A program made the translations under genes and the position numbers. A stretch of DNA of 48,526 nucleotides, from NCBI GenBank assembly GCA_964352985.1, contig CAYGUK010000019.1, positions 1-48,526 of the forward strand. The letters are read 5' to 3'. The notes under the pieces are model-generated. The model did no database searches, was not told the DNA's origin, and worked only from the letters and a program-made list of their open reading frames with translations. This stretch comes from CAYGUK01 sp964352985. Lineage in GTDB: Bacteria > Pseudomonadota > Gammaproteobacteria > JAHCLG01. Shown here piece by piece: positions 1-8,891 of this stretch. The first letter of the stretch is position 1; every line of letters begins with the position of its first letter.

Positions 1-577
1 TTAATTGTTTAAAAATAGTTGGTAGTTTATAAGCAACAAGATAATCAATATTCGATTGCTCAAACAGTTTTAAAACGAGCTGACGAAGTTGCAGTAATGC
101 TTGACTTGTAGGATAGGCAAAAACTTGATCCATTATAGGTGGTTCTTCACAAACTATGATACCACCTGGCTTTAGGTGTTGGACTAAACGGTGGATCACT
201 GACTGCGGATTAGTTAAATGATGCAAAACCATACGACAATAAATTAAATCATATTGACGATAAAAATATTTAGTTTGTTCAATATCCAATTGCTCAATCG
301 AAAAATTTTGATAACCCTGCATTTTTTCTTTAACAATATTAATATAAGTTTCATTAATATCATTGGCATCTAAAGAGCCCTTAGGACCCACTTGATCGCA
401 AATCCATTGAGTCATTAAACCAGGACCTGCGGCGATTTCTAACACTTGAAAGCCCGCTCTAAGACCTGCATCAAGTAATAATCGTTGGCTAGATTGTTCA
501 TAGTAACGATGTTGTAGTTGTAATCGATTAATACTGTTTTGATTGGATTGTAAAACATAATTTTGCGTTGTCGACAT
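1..577 (-). CDS. Class I SAM-dependent methyltransferase, 3' end beyond window
   Basis: An open frame starts at an ATG at 577 and runs leftward off the window edge, giving about 192 residues without a stop. The sequence VLEIAAGPG near residue 50 is motif I, the SAM-binding glycine loop, of Rossmann-fold methyltransferases. It is followed by acidic motifs (SLDANDIN) and a motif IV/V-like stretch (YDLIYCRMVLHHL), then LKPGGIIVCEEPP, typical of UbiE/Methyltransf_25-type enzymes. The substrate cannot be read from sequence. It stands apart from the pspA operon by about 225 bp with no gene. Family assignment is firm; the specific reaction is unknown. Confidence 0.85.
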   Translation of the reverse strand, partial: MSTTQNYVLQSNQNSINRLQLQHRYYEQSSQRLLLDAGLRAGFQVLEIAAGPGLMTQWICDQVGPKGSLDANDINETYINIVKEKMQGYQNFSIEQLDIEQTKYFYRQYDLIYCRMVLHHLTNPQSVIHRLVQHLKPGGIIVCEEPPIMDQVFAYPTSQALLQLRQLVLKLFEQSNIDYLVAYKLPTIFKQL

Positions 578-802
578 GATAATCCCTTTTCATTTTTGAA
601 GTTTAATGTGAAAAATGAGTGACTCAATTCTTACAATTTTAGAGCGGTTGAAATAAAAATGCAATTTATATCCATCACAGATTTAATCTTTAAAATATAA
701 GTGAGTCTATTTATTGTGTAACAAGAAACAAAAGTTTATAAATGTTTTGCTAGTAATTTTAAATGTTTGCAATGAGTGACTGATTATATTTTCAAAAAAT
801 TG

Positions 803-1516
803 TTATTCCTTATTATCATTATGTTTCAAATTATTTTTTAATTGTAAAAGTTCATCGGCAATAGATTGATTCATGATTATTTTGTTTAATTCTTCAGTAG
901 CTGAGTCTTTATTGTCGTTTAAGTTATTATAATCAGAGTTGTCTTGTAATGAAGAAATCGCAGCCGCTTTGGCTTGCATGTTTTGTATTTTTCCATCGGC
1001 TCTTAAAAGTATTTCATTTAAGTGATGATTACCTTTTTCCATGGAATTCATTGAAGAGTTGAGATCAACTTGCGCTTTCGCCGCAGTATAGTTTGCCTTG
1101 GTCATTTCTTTTTTGTGACGAAAAGCATTTATTTGCTGCTTATAGGTATTCAGCATTTTAGTTAATTTATCAACCTGTAGGCTTAGTGTGGTTAAACTTT
1201 CTTCTAAGCCAGATAAATACTCTATTTCTTGGTGTTTAGATTTTAATAACTCTGTGGCTAAGCCATCACGTTCTGCTTTGACTGCGAGTTTTGCATCTTC
1301 ACTGAATTGGGCGATTTTTTCTTGCGATTTTTGAATATCCATTTGTAATCGTTTTTGTTGAGTGACCACATCTGTTAAATGAGTTTTAATGTCTTGTAAA
1401 TTTTCAAGCATTTTTTCATAGCTTAAATCTAATAATTCATTTGGATTTTCGATTTGATTTAAAAGCTTGTTTATTTTCGATTCCGTAATTTGAATAATTC
1501 GATTAAAAATACTCAT
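803..1516 (-). CDS. pspA: Phage shock protein A (PspA/IM30 family)
   Basis: This 237-residue protein is close to the usual 220-230 of PspA. It opens with MSIFNRIIQITESKINKLL, the amphipathic membrane-binding helix of the family, followed by the NPNELL pattern equivalent to the conserved DP/NP turn. The rest is almost wholly coiled coil (about residues 25-190), rich in Lys, Glu and Gln. PspA oligomers bind stressed inner membranes and limit proton leakage. No PspB, PspC or PspF is present here; instead it is the last gene of a leftward run with two YbjQ-like proteins, so its partner and regulation are probably different from the enterobacterial system. An AAGGAA ribosome site precedes the ATG. 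Confidence 0.9.
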   Translation of the reverse strand: MSIFNRIIQITESKINKLLNQIENPNELLDLSYEKMLENLQDIKTHLTDVVTQQKRLQMDIQKSQEKIAQFSEDAKLAVKAERDGLATELLKSKHQEIEYLSGLEESLTTLSLQVDKLTKMLNTYKQQINAFRHKKEMTKANYTAAKAQVDLNSSMNSMEKGNHHLNEILLRADGKIQNMQAKAAAISSLQDNSDYNNLNDNKDSATEELNKIIMNQSIADELLQLKNNLKHNDNKE

Positions 1517-1539
1517 GGTGTTATTCCTTATTTATAATT

Positions 1540-2349
1540 TTAGTTTAGTAGCATCACTAACTCAGGTGTTTGGATTTTATGTTCATCAGAAATAGCGACT
1601 ACGCTAGTGCCTATCGCAAAAAACTCAATAATATGTGATGACCAACCATGAGAGCCTTCTTTAATTCTAACGCCAACAACGCCTTCTGATTTTGCCTGAT
1701 GCGCTTCGTTTTGCATTCTTTCCATGGCTAATTCTCTAGCGTTGTAAAGTGCTTGCGTATAATTTTCTAATTCGAGATTTTGACTATAATTCGAAATCGA
1801 TTGTAATAAACTTTGATGTGCCACATGATAAACGCAAGTTCCCATGACTAACGATAAGGGGCGATATCCCGCTTGCAACAACGTCCAAAAATCTTGGCCA
1901 GAAAAATCAGAAGTAAACGGTTTATCATCAAATGTTTTATAATTAATAGAGCGATCAATCGCAGAAACCGCTGTACCAATTGCGATAAATTCAGCAGAAT
2001 CACCTCCCCAATTATAACGTTTAACGACAAGTTTAACGGCAACAATGCCATCAGCACCTAAGTTTTCAGCTTCTTTTTCCATCCGGGTGATCGCTAATTC
2101 TCGGGCGTGATACATGGCTTGTGTTAACACTTCTAATTCCATATTTTCATTCCATCGTGAACGTTGAATGCCAATATGGTAAACAGAACTTCCCATCACT
2201 AAGCCTAATGGCTCAAACCCGGCTTCTTTAATTAACAAATATTCATTTACTGAAAGATCAGAAGTAAACACCCCTGCAGCATTATTTTCACTTCTTAATC
2301 CTTTTAATCTTTCGATTGCTAGTGATGGGATATCTTCTGCAATTGTCAT
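1540..2349 (-). CDS. Tandem YbjQ-like (UPF0145, heavy-metal-binding-like) protein
   Basis: The 269 residues contain two copies of a YbjQ-like domain, at about 25-135 and 150-262. Each copy has the pattern FTSDLS.(N/Q)(E/D).. L..AG(F/Y).PL.LVMG..VYH, then YTQA(M/L)Y.ARELA..RM..EA, a G(A/V)(D/V)G(I/V)V.V(K/R) strand and a final EF(I/F)AIGT. E. coli YbjQ is a single-domain pentamer of unproven function, so this is a duplicated form. It has no signal peptide or membrane segment. A strong GAGGAAAAA ribosome site precedes the ATG. It lies 23 bp before pspA on the same strand, suggesting one operon. Family firm, function unknown. Confidence 0.8.
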   Translation of the reverse strand: MTIAEDIPSLAIERLKGLRSENNAAGVFTSDLSVNEYLLIKEAGFEPLGLVMGSSVYHIGIQRSRWNENMELEVLTQAMYHARELAITRMEKEAENLGADGIVAVKLVVKRYNWGGDSAEFIAIGTAVSAIDRSINYKTFDDKPFTSDFSGQDFWTLLQAGYRPLSLVMGTCVYHVAHQSLLQSISNYSQNLELENYTQALYNARELAMERMQNEAHQAKSEGVVGVRIKEGSHGWSSHIIEFFAIGTSVVAISDEHKIQTPELVMLLN

Positions 2350-2451
2350 GGTTTTTTCCTCGTTAAAAAATTATCGCTAACGTTAGGCCTTAAATAAATT
2401 ATTTGAAGACCTATTAATTAAATTCACTCAGATATATGGTATGAACTGATG

Positions 2452-3447
2452 TTATTCATTCAAAATGTAAGTTAATTTAATTTTTGGTTTTACATGCTCA
2501 TGGCTATTCGAAATGACAGAGCCAAATACTAGATAGACTAATAAATAATCGGTATATGAATTCGATTTACTGAGTGTGCTACAGCCCAAAGTATCGCTCT
2601 CGGCTAATATGGCATGCCCATTTAAGGTTTTACTGTTTTCAATTAAATGAGATAAGCCCCGTTTACGAGCTTTTATGACACCTTGAGTATAACCTTTGAT
2701 TTCTTGATTTTCTTTTACTTTACGCCGCACGCGATTTTGTTTGTCAGAGACAACATAAACGACACCAGCACCATAACTGATGCCTAGCGGGAGTGAGCCA
2801 GTTTGCAAAAGTTTGATAAAATCAGTCACAGTTAAAGTGCTTAAAATTATTTTTTTATCGGGTAAGGTATTATTAAATTTAATTGCGGTGCCAATCGCTG
2901 AATATTCATACGTATTGGTTTCGCTACTTATTTCTATGCTATTAATTTTAATATTAACGACTGCGTCAGCGCCCATTTTTTGCGCGTCTTGTTGAAGTCT
3001 TAGCAATGCATTATAAATTGATTCATGATAATCATCTTCTAGGGTGCTAACTTGAATTAAACTACCCAGTGGCCATTGTCGAGATTCTCCCATAAGATAG
3101 CGTAATGTCGGTTGATTTAATATTTTTGTATGAAAGTTACAACCCATTACCATGCCGAGCACTTCACATTGATATTTCTTAAGTAATAACCAATCTGACA
3201 CTGATAAATTACTCGACCAAGATAAATTTTTTTGTTGTGTCTTTGATTTTGCAGATGAATGATTAAAATTTAGAAGTCCATCATTAAAATACGAATAAGC
3301 TTCAGAATCTTCACCATCTTCAGCATCAAGGTAATCATTACTTAAATCAATTGGTGGACTGAAGTTTGAAAGTTTATTTTGCAGTTGTGCCAAAAAATTT
3401 TTACTATAATTTGTAATAGTTGAAATAAGATGACCGCTATTTTTCAT
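2452..3447 (-). CDS. Second tandem YbjQ-like protein, divergent
   Basis: This 331-residue protein is a diverged paralogue of the gene at 1540-2349. After an acidic, unstructured leader (about 1-75) come two YbjQ-like domains, at about 78-190 and 200-325. Domain 1 keeps LSVSDWLLLKKYQCEVLGMVMG, a GADAVVNIKI strand and EYSAIGTAI. Domain 2 is weaker (LTVTDFIKLLQTGSLPLGISYG, then YLVFGSVI) and carries an inserted NGHAILAESD segment. Its ATG overlaps the stop of the upstream gene by four bases (ATGA), so translation is probably coupled. It is expected to work with the other YbjQ-like protein and PspA; that is inferred from order alone. Confidence 0.7.
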   Translation of the reverse strand: MKNSGHLISTITNYSKNFLAQLQNKLSNFSPPIDLSNDYLDAEDGEDSEAYSYFNDGLLNFNHSSAKSKTQQKNLSWSSNLSVSDWLLLKKYQCEVLGMVMGCNFHTKILNQPTLRYLMGESRQWPLGSLIQVSTLEDDYHESIYNALLRLQQDAQKMGADAVVNIKINSIEISSETNTYEYSAIGTAIKFNNTLPDKKIILSTLTVTDFIKLLQTGSLPLGISYGAGVVYVVSDKQNRVRRKVKENQEIKGYTQGVIKARKRGLSHLIENSKTLNGHAILAESDTLGCSTLSKSNSYTDYLLVYLVFGSVISNSHEHVKPKIKLTYILNE

Positions 3448-3818
3448 AGTAAAAATTCCTGGATAGCTTTACTTGATGATGAATGATCATTTTCAGCTAA
3501 CGAGTTTGTTAAATGATCAAGCCATTCTTCAAATGTAACGATTTCAGTTTTAAGGACAATGCCTCTGACGTTATTACCAATTTCGGCTTTTATCTTTCCT
3601 GCTTTAGTACTATGTAATCGATATTTAAAATTTTCACAGTCGATCACAATTGACTTAACTTTCATTTTATTGGTGAGTGAAAAATAAAAATCTACTTCAA
3701 CAATATGAGGCAAAGCCTTTTGCAGTTTATTGGCAAGTACGGGTAAGAAAATGTGCTGATCTTTTGAGGCCGCTCGCCAATTTGCAGCAACTAAATCAAA
3801 TGTTAAAGAATCACCCAT
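3444..3818 (-). CDS. Hypothetical 124-residue protein, first gene of pspA operon
   Basis: I do not recognise this family. The product is soluble, alternates hydrophobic and charged residues like a small alpha/beta domain, and has no signal peptide, Cys pairs or membrane helix. It begins MGDSLTFDLVAANWRAASKD. The stop overlaps the start of the YbjQ-like gene at 2452-3447 (ATGA), and a plausible promoter lies about 30 bp upstream. No clear Shine-Dalgarno sequence precedes the ATG. Position makes it a candidate new partner of a PspA/YbjQ module; there is no independent evidence of function. Confidence 0.6.
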   Translation of the reverse strand: MGDSLTFDLVAANWRAASKDQHIFLPVLANKLQKALPHIVEVDFYFSLTNKMKVKSIVIDCENFKYRLHSTKAGKIKAEIGNNVRGIVLKTEIVTFEEWLDHLTNSLAENDHSSSSKAIQEFLL

Positions 3819-3847
3819 AAAAATACTTAAAACATAATTAAAATGCG

Positions 3848-3875
3848 ATTATACATAGTAAATTAAGATTTACAA
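3848..3875 (-). promoter_or_regulatory. Sigma70-like promoter for the pspA operon
   Basis: Read on the minus strand there is TTGTAA (3870-3875), a 16-base spacer, and a perfect TATAAT (3848-3853). Transcription would begin near 3841, about 23 bases before the ATG of the first operon gene. No sigma54 -24/-12 motif was seen, unlike the enterobacterial psp promoter. AT-rich sequence makes chance -10 boxes common, so confidence is moderate. Confidence 0.45.
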
Positions 3876-3929
3876 TATCTAAATGAATCAAAATTCAATC
3901 TCTCTATATTATTTATGAAAATAAATGGC

Positions 3930-4820
3930 TTATTTAATTTGCCCATAGGCGAGCAAAGTGTTTAACTCATCGAGAATCTCAACATGATTATCAACCAAGC
4001 AATAAGTAATAACTTGATGCTCATAAACAGGGTTGGCGAATGTAATATTAAGTATTTCGGGTGATTGATGATGGGTGTTTATATAATGTTGCAAAATATA
4101 ATGGTAAAGACACATACCTTGAATAAATGTATTTCTATATTTAAATAATTTGATAAACCATTTATTTGTGTGGATGGGATTTAAATCACCTGATACTTTT
4201 CCAAAATATCGCCCCATATTTGGGGGGATAGTAAAGTGATCGGGTTGACAACTCGTATTGTTTTTTAACTGACTTTGTTTTTGTGTTAAACGAGAAAACT
4301 CAATATTTTCATTAATGCGAATTTGTAGATGCATTATTTTATTCATATCGTAGTTATTAATATTTTTTATAAAGATATAATCCACAAATTCTGTGACTAG
4401 TTGTTGCTTAGAATTGGTAATTTCACTTTTTACTTTAAGCGCAATTTTATTTTGTTTAAGTATAATTATGCCAACTAATCGACTTTTGATATGGTTATGT
4501 TCACAATCTAAATTATTATTATAAAAAGTTTGCTCATGTTTTAAATGTAAAACGTTTATGTAGTTAATACCAAGGGCGTAGATTAACCGATGAAACATTT
4601 TAACCATGTTTGGCCAGTAATAACAGTAAGGTGTGGTGTTAACTTGATGAGGAAAAAGTTTTTGCCATTGGTTTTTGGTTCGCGTGCTAAGCTGAAATTT
4701 TTGATGATAAGTAAATTCACAATTATTAAGTTTAAAATGTTGTTTTCTCAATATAGATAATACTGAATAAAAATAAAATTGAATTCGATAATTGATAGTG
4801 CTTAATAAACCAAATGACAT
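3930..4820 (-). CDS. MaoC-like hot-dog dehydratase domain protein
   Basis: The last 100 residues of this 296-residue protein form a MaoC-like hydratase domain. The signature FGKVSGDLNPIH (residues 206-217), with catalytic-type Asp212 and His217, is followed by KLFKYRNTFIQGM. This matches R-specific enoyl-CoA hydratase and acyl-dehydratase relatives, where the usual text is KLFGF..A..HGM. The first 190 residues resemble a degraded second hot-dog domain, but I cannot assign them confidently. It probably acts on acyl-CoA or acyl-ACP thioesters. The gene stands alone, with a GGGAAATAAC ribosome site before the ATG. Confidence 0.7.
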   Translation of the reverse strand: MSFGLLSTINYRIQFYFYSVLSILRKQHFKLNNCEFTYHQKFQLSTRTKNQWQKLFPHQVNTTPYCYYWPNMVKMFHRLIYALGINYINVLHLKHEQTFYNNNLDCEHNHIKSRLVGIIILKQNKIALKVKSEITNSKQQLVTEFVDYIFIKNINNYDMNKIMHLQIRINENIEFSRLTQKQSQLKNNTSCQPDHFTIPPNMGRYFGKVSGDLNPIHTNKWFIKLFKYRNTFIQGMCLYHYILQHYINTHHQSPEILNITFANPVYEHQVITYCLVDNHVEILDELNTLLAYGQIK

Positions 4821-4916
4821 GTTATTTCCCCTGAACGTCTTAATGCAGCATGTTACTTGTTACGAGTTTATTTTAAGCTAACTCTGATAAAGATAGCAAA
4901 TGACTGAATTATTTTA

Positions 4917-6137
4917 TTATCCATCTTTCGGAGTTCTGGGATCAAGTTCAACGACAATCGGTGATGTTTGAGGCAAGACAGTAAAGTTATCTTCATAGGG
5001 TTCAATTTTCACCGTCATACTCCGCCACGCTAAATAAAAGCTTAATAAAGCTAATACTAAAATTAAGTAAATGAAAAAACCATTTATATTGATTAATTTT
5101 ATAAATAAGGGCGTGATGAGGGGACCTAAACAAGCACCAATACTGTACGCTAACAAAATGCCTTGTGAGCCTGAAACTAAATCTTTTTCAGGCAATTTAT
5201 CACAGGCGAGGCTGATGCTAACGGGGTAAATGGCAAAGGTAAATCCGCCCAATAAAAAATAGCCTATATAATCAAATCTGGGGTTATTAACCATCCACAA
5301 TAAAACTAAGATGACACAACTTAAAAGCGTTAAAATTAACAAAACAATTCTTCTATCAAAAAAATCAGATAATCTCCCTGCAGGGTATTGCAGCGCCATA
5401 CCGCCAAAAATTAGTACGGCCATATAGGTTGCCACTTGAGAGTTAAAACCTGTTCTTAAAAAAACAACCAAGGGTAAAAAACTATAAAGGACACTTAATA
5501 TTAAACCCGAACACAATGAACCAATTAATCCTGGTGCGGAAAACTTAAATAGACTTTTTAAACTGAGTGAAGAAGGGGTTGTAATTTCTGGGCTTGGAAT
5601 TTTACTTAATGATAGTGGGATCACAGACAATGATGAGAGCAATGCAATAATTGAAAATAATTCAAACGATGTGACTGGTGCTAAATTTAGTAAAAATTGT
5701 CCGAGTGCTTGCGCGGCATAGTAACTGATCATATACAGTGCTAAGACTCTACCACGAATACTTGATTCACCTATGGCGAGTAACCAACTTTCGATGACGA
5801 CAAAAATTCCCGCTGTTGCGAAACCATAAATAAAACGTGCTATTAACCATAAAATCGTATTTGCTACTAATCCTTGCAGTAATACTATAACCGTAATGAT
5901 AGAGGCAAATGCTGCGAAAGATCGAATATGGCCAACCCTTAAAATAAAGCGTTTTATATTAAAAGAACCACCGACAAAGCCTAGATAAAATAATGCCGTC
6001 ATTAAACCTATTATTAAAGCGCCACTGTTTAATGCATTAAGTCTTAACGTAATGAAGGTAGAAAATAAACCGTTTCCAAGGGTAAAAATAAATAATGCGA
6101 GCAAAGGTGAGAAGGTGATTTGGATAATATGTTTCAT
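4917..6137 (-). CDS. MFS transporter, YcaD-like
   Basis: This 406-residue integral membrane protein shows about twelve hydrophobic helices in two halves. The inter-helix 2-3 loop RFILRVGHIRSF and helix 4-5 region GFATAGIFVVIESWLLAIGESSIRGRVLALYMISYY match the YcaD/UMF group of the major facilitator superfamily, where ESW is conserved. A second-half loop reads AGRLSDFFDRR, the MFS motif A equivalent. The substrate is unknown. It is read leftward as a single gene, between a hairpin (6285-6320) and the MaoC-like gene. Confidence 0.85.
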   Translation of the reverse strand: MKHIIQITFSPLLALFIFTLGNGLFSTFITLRLNALNSGALIIGLMTALFYLGFVGGSFNIKRFILRVGHIRSFAAFASIITVIVLLQGLVANTILWLIARFIYGFATAGIFVVIESWLLAIGESSIRGRVLALYMISYYAAQALGQFLLNLAPVTSFELFSIIALLSSLSVIPLSLSKIPSPEITTPSSLSLKSLFKFSAPGLIGSLCSGLILSVLYSFLPLVVFLRTGFNSQVATYMAVLIFGGMALQYPAGRLSDFFDRRIVLLILTLLSCVILVLLWMVNNPRFDYIGYFLLGGFTFAIYPVSISLACDKLPEKDLVSGSQGILLAYSIGACLGPLITPLFIKLININGFFIYLILVLALLSFYLAWRSMTVKIEPYEDNFTVLPQTSPIVVELDPRTPKDG

Positions 6138-6284
6138 GGTACCTATGTAACATTAGCTATAAACTAATTCAGGATTATAACAAGATGAACTCAATAATGG
6201 AAAAGTTTATCGTAAATAGAAAATAGTCAATATAATCCAATTGTTTTATAAGTGTGATGATAATTTATCTTTCTCGGGACCGCA

Positions 6285-6320
6285 AAAACGTCACTCGAGT
6301 TTGATGTCGAATGACGTTTT
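6285..6320. terminator. Bidirectional hairpin terminator after the OYE gene
   Basis: Arms at 6285-6298 and 6307-6320 pair at 13 of 14 positions around an eight-base loop. The arms begin and end in A and T runs, so the leftward transcript has a GACGTTTTT tail. It lies 14 bases past the stop of the Old Yellow Enzyme gene (6334). Confidence 0.75.
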
Positions 6321-6333
6321 ATCGTGATAAATA

Positions 6334-7389
6334 TTAATAGAGTTCAACTAACATTTTATTATCATAAGGTGTGAGCTTTTCATCACTTGTTATTTTTTCG
6401 ACAAAATTATAATCTGCAATGAAAGGCCGACCAAATGCAATTAAATCTGCGAACTGATTATTTAATGCAAGTTCTGCTTTTTCGACGGAATAACTCCCAC
6501 AGGCCACAACATTACCTTGATAATTTTTTCGGATAAATTCAGTCATGGTTAAATTATTAATTTCATCAAAGCGGACACTATCATCAAAATTTCCAACATG
6601 AACATAAGCAATATTTAATTTATTTAACTGGCTTAATAAATATGTGAAAGTTGTTTCATCACGTTTATCACCAACGATTTCATGCAAATATCCCCCTGGG
6701 CTTAAACGAATGGCCACTCTATCTTTCCCAATAACATCAATCACAGCCTTAACGACTTCGAGAGGAAAACGTGCTCGGTTTTCACTTGAACCACCAAATT
6801 CATCTTCGCGGAAGTTAGTGTTCACATGCAAAAATTGATCGATTAAATACCCATTCGCACCATGAATTTCAACGCCATCAAAGCCTGCTTTTATGGCATT
6901 TTTTGCCGCAGTCGCATAGGTGTCGATTAACTGATAAATTTCTTTATTTTCTAAGGCGCGATTTTCGCTATGTTTTAACTCTTGACCATTACTGCGATGA
7001 ACCCGGCTATTCATTTGTGTAACAGAAGGGCCAACAGGCAATTCGCCATTTAAATAAATGGGATGAGAAACTCGACCGACATGCCAAATTTGTAAAAATA
7101 TTTTGCCATCATTATCATGAACGGCGTCAGTGACTTTTATCCAGGATGCAATTTGTTGTTCGGTATAAATACCGGGGACATTTTTATAGCCATGACCATC
7201 AGGGGAAATTACCGTACCCTCAGTAATAATTAAACCTGCATTCGCTCTTCGCGCATAATAAGCCGCCATTAATTCAGTTGGATTGTGTTCATCATCAGCC
7301 ATGTCTCTGGTCATTGGCGCCATTAGAATATGGTTTTTTAGTGTGAGTGATTGATTTAATTTAAAGGGTTGCAATAATTTCTTAGTCAT
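6334..7389 (-). CDS. Old Yellow Enzyme family alkene reductase (NADH:flavin oxidoreductase)
   Basis: The 351-residue protein is an FMN-dependent TIM barrel of normal OYE length. Visible landmarks are MAPMTR (24-28 region), ITEGTVISPDGHGY, the substrate and proton-donor set H176, N179 and Y181 (HGANGYLIDQFL, same spacing as OYE1 His191/Asn194/Tyr196), and the N..REDEFGGSSENRARF signature near 190-208. The FMN phosphate strand AFGRPFIADY lies near 320. Such enzymes reduce electrophilic alkenes, quinones and nitro compounds using NAD(P)H. The promoter carries a palindrome like that in front of the neighbouring ArsR gene, so it is probably derepressed by reactive electrophiles, as in NemR/NemA-type circuits. 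That functional parallel is inference. Confidence 0.93.
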   Translation of the reverse strand: MTKKLLQPFKLNQSLTLKNHILMAPMTRDMADDEHNPTELMAAYYARRANAGLIITEGTVISPDGHGYKNVPGIYTEQQIASWIKVTDAVHDNDGKIFLQIWHVGRVSHPIYLNGELPVGPSVTQMNSRVHRSNGQELKHSENRALENKEIYQLIDTYATAAKNAIKAGFDGVEIHGANGYLIDQFLHVNTNFREDEFGGSSENRARFPLEVVKAVIDVIGKDRVAIRLSPGGYLHEIVGDKRDETTFTYLLSQLNKLNIAYVHVGNFDDSVRFDEINNLTMTEFIRKNYQGNVVACGSYSVEKAELALNNQFADLIAFGRPFIADYNFVEKITSDEKLTPYDNKMLVELY

Positions 7390-7408
7390 CGTTTGTCTCC
7401 ATATGGGA

Positions 7409-7428
7409 ATATCGCAAATTCCCGATAT
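7409..7428. promoter_or_regulatory. Probable ArsR operator at the OYE promoter
   Basis: ATATCGCAA-AT-TCCCGATAT is an imperfect 9-2-9 palindrome (7 of 9 pairs), 20 bases upstream of the OYE start codon. Its outer half-sites ATATCG/CGATAT are identical to the perfect palindrome at 7827-7846 in front of the ArsR gene, arguing that one regulator controls both. Confidence 0.65.
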
Positions 7429-7516
7429 ATTAATTTAAAGGTAATTGCCCATGTTTGTCGTTAATATTATTTATCGGTTATTAAAAGTGTTCGTTCCAAA
7501 CGTTAAGAACAGCGTT

Positions 7517-7816
7517 TTATAAATATTCTTTCATCTCGGTTAAAAATGATTTAATAAACTCTTTATTTAATTTACAAAAACTCCACTGACCTTGCCGTGT
7601 GACGGTAATTAAGTGTGCTTGTTTTAATTGCATTAAATATTGAGAAACCGTTGACTGTGATAGGCCAATCTTTTTTTCAATAAGACCAACACAAACGCCA
7701 TCTTTTTTGATATCGCAATGACTCGAAGTAAAATGCTTCTCAGGTTCTTTAAGCCATTTTAATATCATTAACCGGTTTTCATTGGCCAATGCTTTTAGTA
7801 CGTCAATTTTGTTCAT
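7517..7816 (-). CDS. ArsR-family repressor
   Basis: The 99-residue protein is a winged-helix ArsR regulator: MNKIDVLKALANENRLMILKWL is the dimer and first DNA-binding helix, and KKIGLSQSTVSQYLMQLKQAHLI is the recognition helix followed by the wing (TVTRQGQWSFCKLN). Cysteines occur at CDIKKDGVCVG and SFCKL and could sense thiol-reactive compounds or metals. I chose the ATG at 7816 rather than one at 7867, because the longer reading would put the palindromic operator (7827-7846) inside the coding region. It lies 128 bp upstream of the OYE gene on the same strand. Confidence 0.85.
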   Translation of the reverse strand: MNKIDVLKALANENRLMILKWLKEPEKHFTSSHCDIKKDGVCVGLIEKKIGLSQSTVSQYLMQLKQAHLITVTRQGQWSFCKLNKEFIKSFLTEMKEYL

Positions 7817-7826
7817 AGCGCTTATT

Positions 7827-7846
7827 ATATCGGAAAATTCCGATAT
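7827..7846. promoter_or_regulatory. Perfect palindromic operator at the ArsR gene
   Basis: ATATCGGAA-AA-TTCCGATAT is a perfect 9-2-9 inverted repeat ending 10 bases before the ArsR start codon. It is a strong candidate for autorepression and shares its half-site with the OYE operator at 7409-7428. Confidence 0.7.
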
Positions 7847-8054
7847 GTCAATATTTCGAATTGGCAATATTAATTCTTCGAGAATCGATTAAGCTACTGA
7901 AAATAGGACAACTATTTTCTTAATATATTGATTTGGTTTGTTTTATGTAATCAAGGTGGTGTGTAATAATTGAATTTAGTTTGTTTAAAAGGAAAAAGCC
8001 GTTACAATTTAGCATGCATATGGCATGTATAAAATATGTATTAAGAGGTGATCT

Positions 8055-8885
8055 ATGTTACTCTCATTATCAAGTATATTAACAAAAAAGTTAGTGAGTA
8101 CGGTTGCTGTGACTATCATCATGGCAATCGTGTTTTATGTGTGTCGAATTATTATTCGTCATCATTTTGAAAGTATTAAAAAGCGTAAGCGTTATCAGCT
8201 TCGGATACTTTATATTATCATGGTTGTCTTTCTTATCTTTATTGCGCGTATTTGGATAGAAGGCTTCAGTAATATTTTTACGATACTGGGGTTAATCGGT
8301 GCAGCGTTGGTTGTGACCAATAAAGAAAGCATTATGAATATTGTCGCGTGGTTTGTTATTTCTTGGCGTAGTTTATTTTCTGAGGGGGATTTTATCGAAA
8401 TCAATGGAAAATCAGGCTATGTATTAAATATAGGCGCATTTTATTTTACGTTATCAAATCAAAAAACTAAAAAAACATCACATGCTAAGTTAATTAAAGT
8501 CCCCAATGGTTTTGTTTTAAATAATGTATTAATTAATTATTCACAAACTGATGCCTTATTTGAAAATACGTTAGAGATTTTCTTTGCACTCACCAGTGAT
8601 ATGAATAAAGCACAAGAATGTGTTGTTAATACTTTATCTGACATTGCTAAACATCATATCGCTTTATTTAATGATAGTTTGGATTCTCATGAAGAAAAAT
8701 TTGATGAAACGAATTTTAAAGTGAATACTAGTATTAAATTAAACTTTGAAAAAATAAAAAGCTTTAAATTAACGGCATCATTTGGTTCGATTTATCGTAT
8801 TCATCAAGATATTGAGAGTGATTTTTGGGTAAAATTAATTGAAGCCGTTAATGAAACACCAGGAATTGAATTAACCTATGGATAA
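8055..8885 (+). CDS. MscS-family mechanosensitive channel
   Basis: This 276-residue protein has three N-terminal membrane helices (about 10-30, 45-65 and 70-92). The third runs into GLIGAALVVTNKESIMNIVAWF, equivalent to the pore-lining TM3 of MscS, though with fewer of the Gly/Ala repeats. The beta domain follows (SEGDFIEINGKSGYVLNIGAFYFTL, about 112-136), then VPNGFVLNNVLINY and a mixed alpha/beta C-terminal domain. Length is close to E. coli MscS (286). It is expected to be an inner-membrane pressure-release or ion channel. GAGGTG lies before the ATG, and the K+ channel gene starts 6 bp after its stop, so the two are probably co-transcribed. Confidence 0.85.
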   Translation: MLLSLSSILTKKLVSTVAVTIIMAIVFYVCRIIIRHHFESIKKRKRYQLRILYIIMVVFLIFIARIWIEGFSNIFTILGLIGAALVVTNKESIMNIVAWFVISWRSLFSEGDFIEINGKSGYVLNIGAFYFTLSNQKTKKTSHAKLIKVPNGFVLNNVLINYSQTDALFENTLEIFFALTSDMNKAQECVVNTLSDIAKHHIALFNDSLDSHEEKFDETNFKVNTSIKLNFEKIKSFKLTASFGSIYRIHQDIESDFWVKLIEAVNETPGIELTYG

Positions 8886-8891
8886 TACAAG

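Noticed and set aside
7817..7867. Longer ArsR reading starting at 7867
   Set aside because: It would place the perfect palindromic operator inside the coding sequence; the start at 7816 agrees with the domain boundary.
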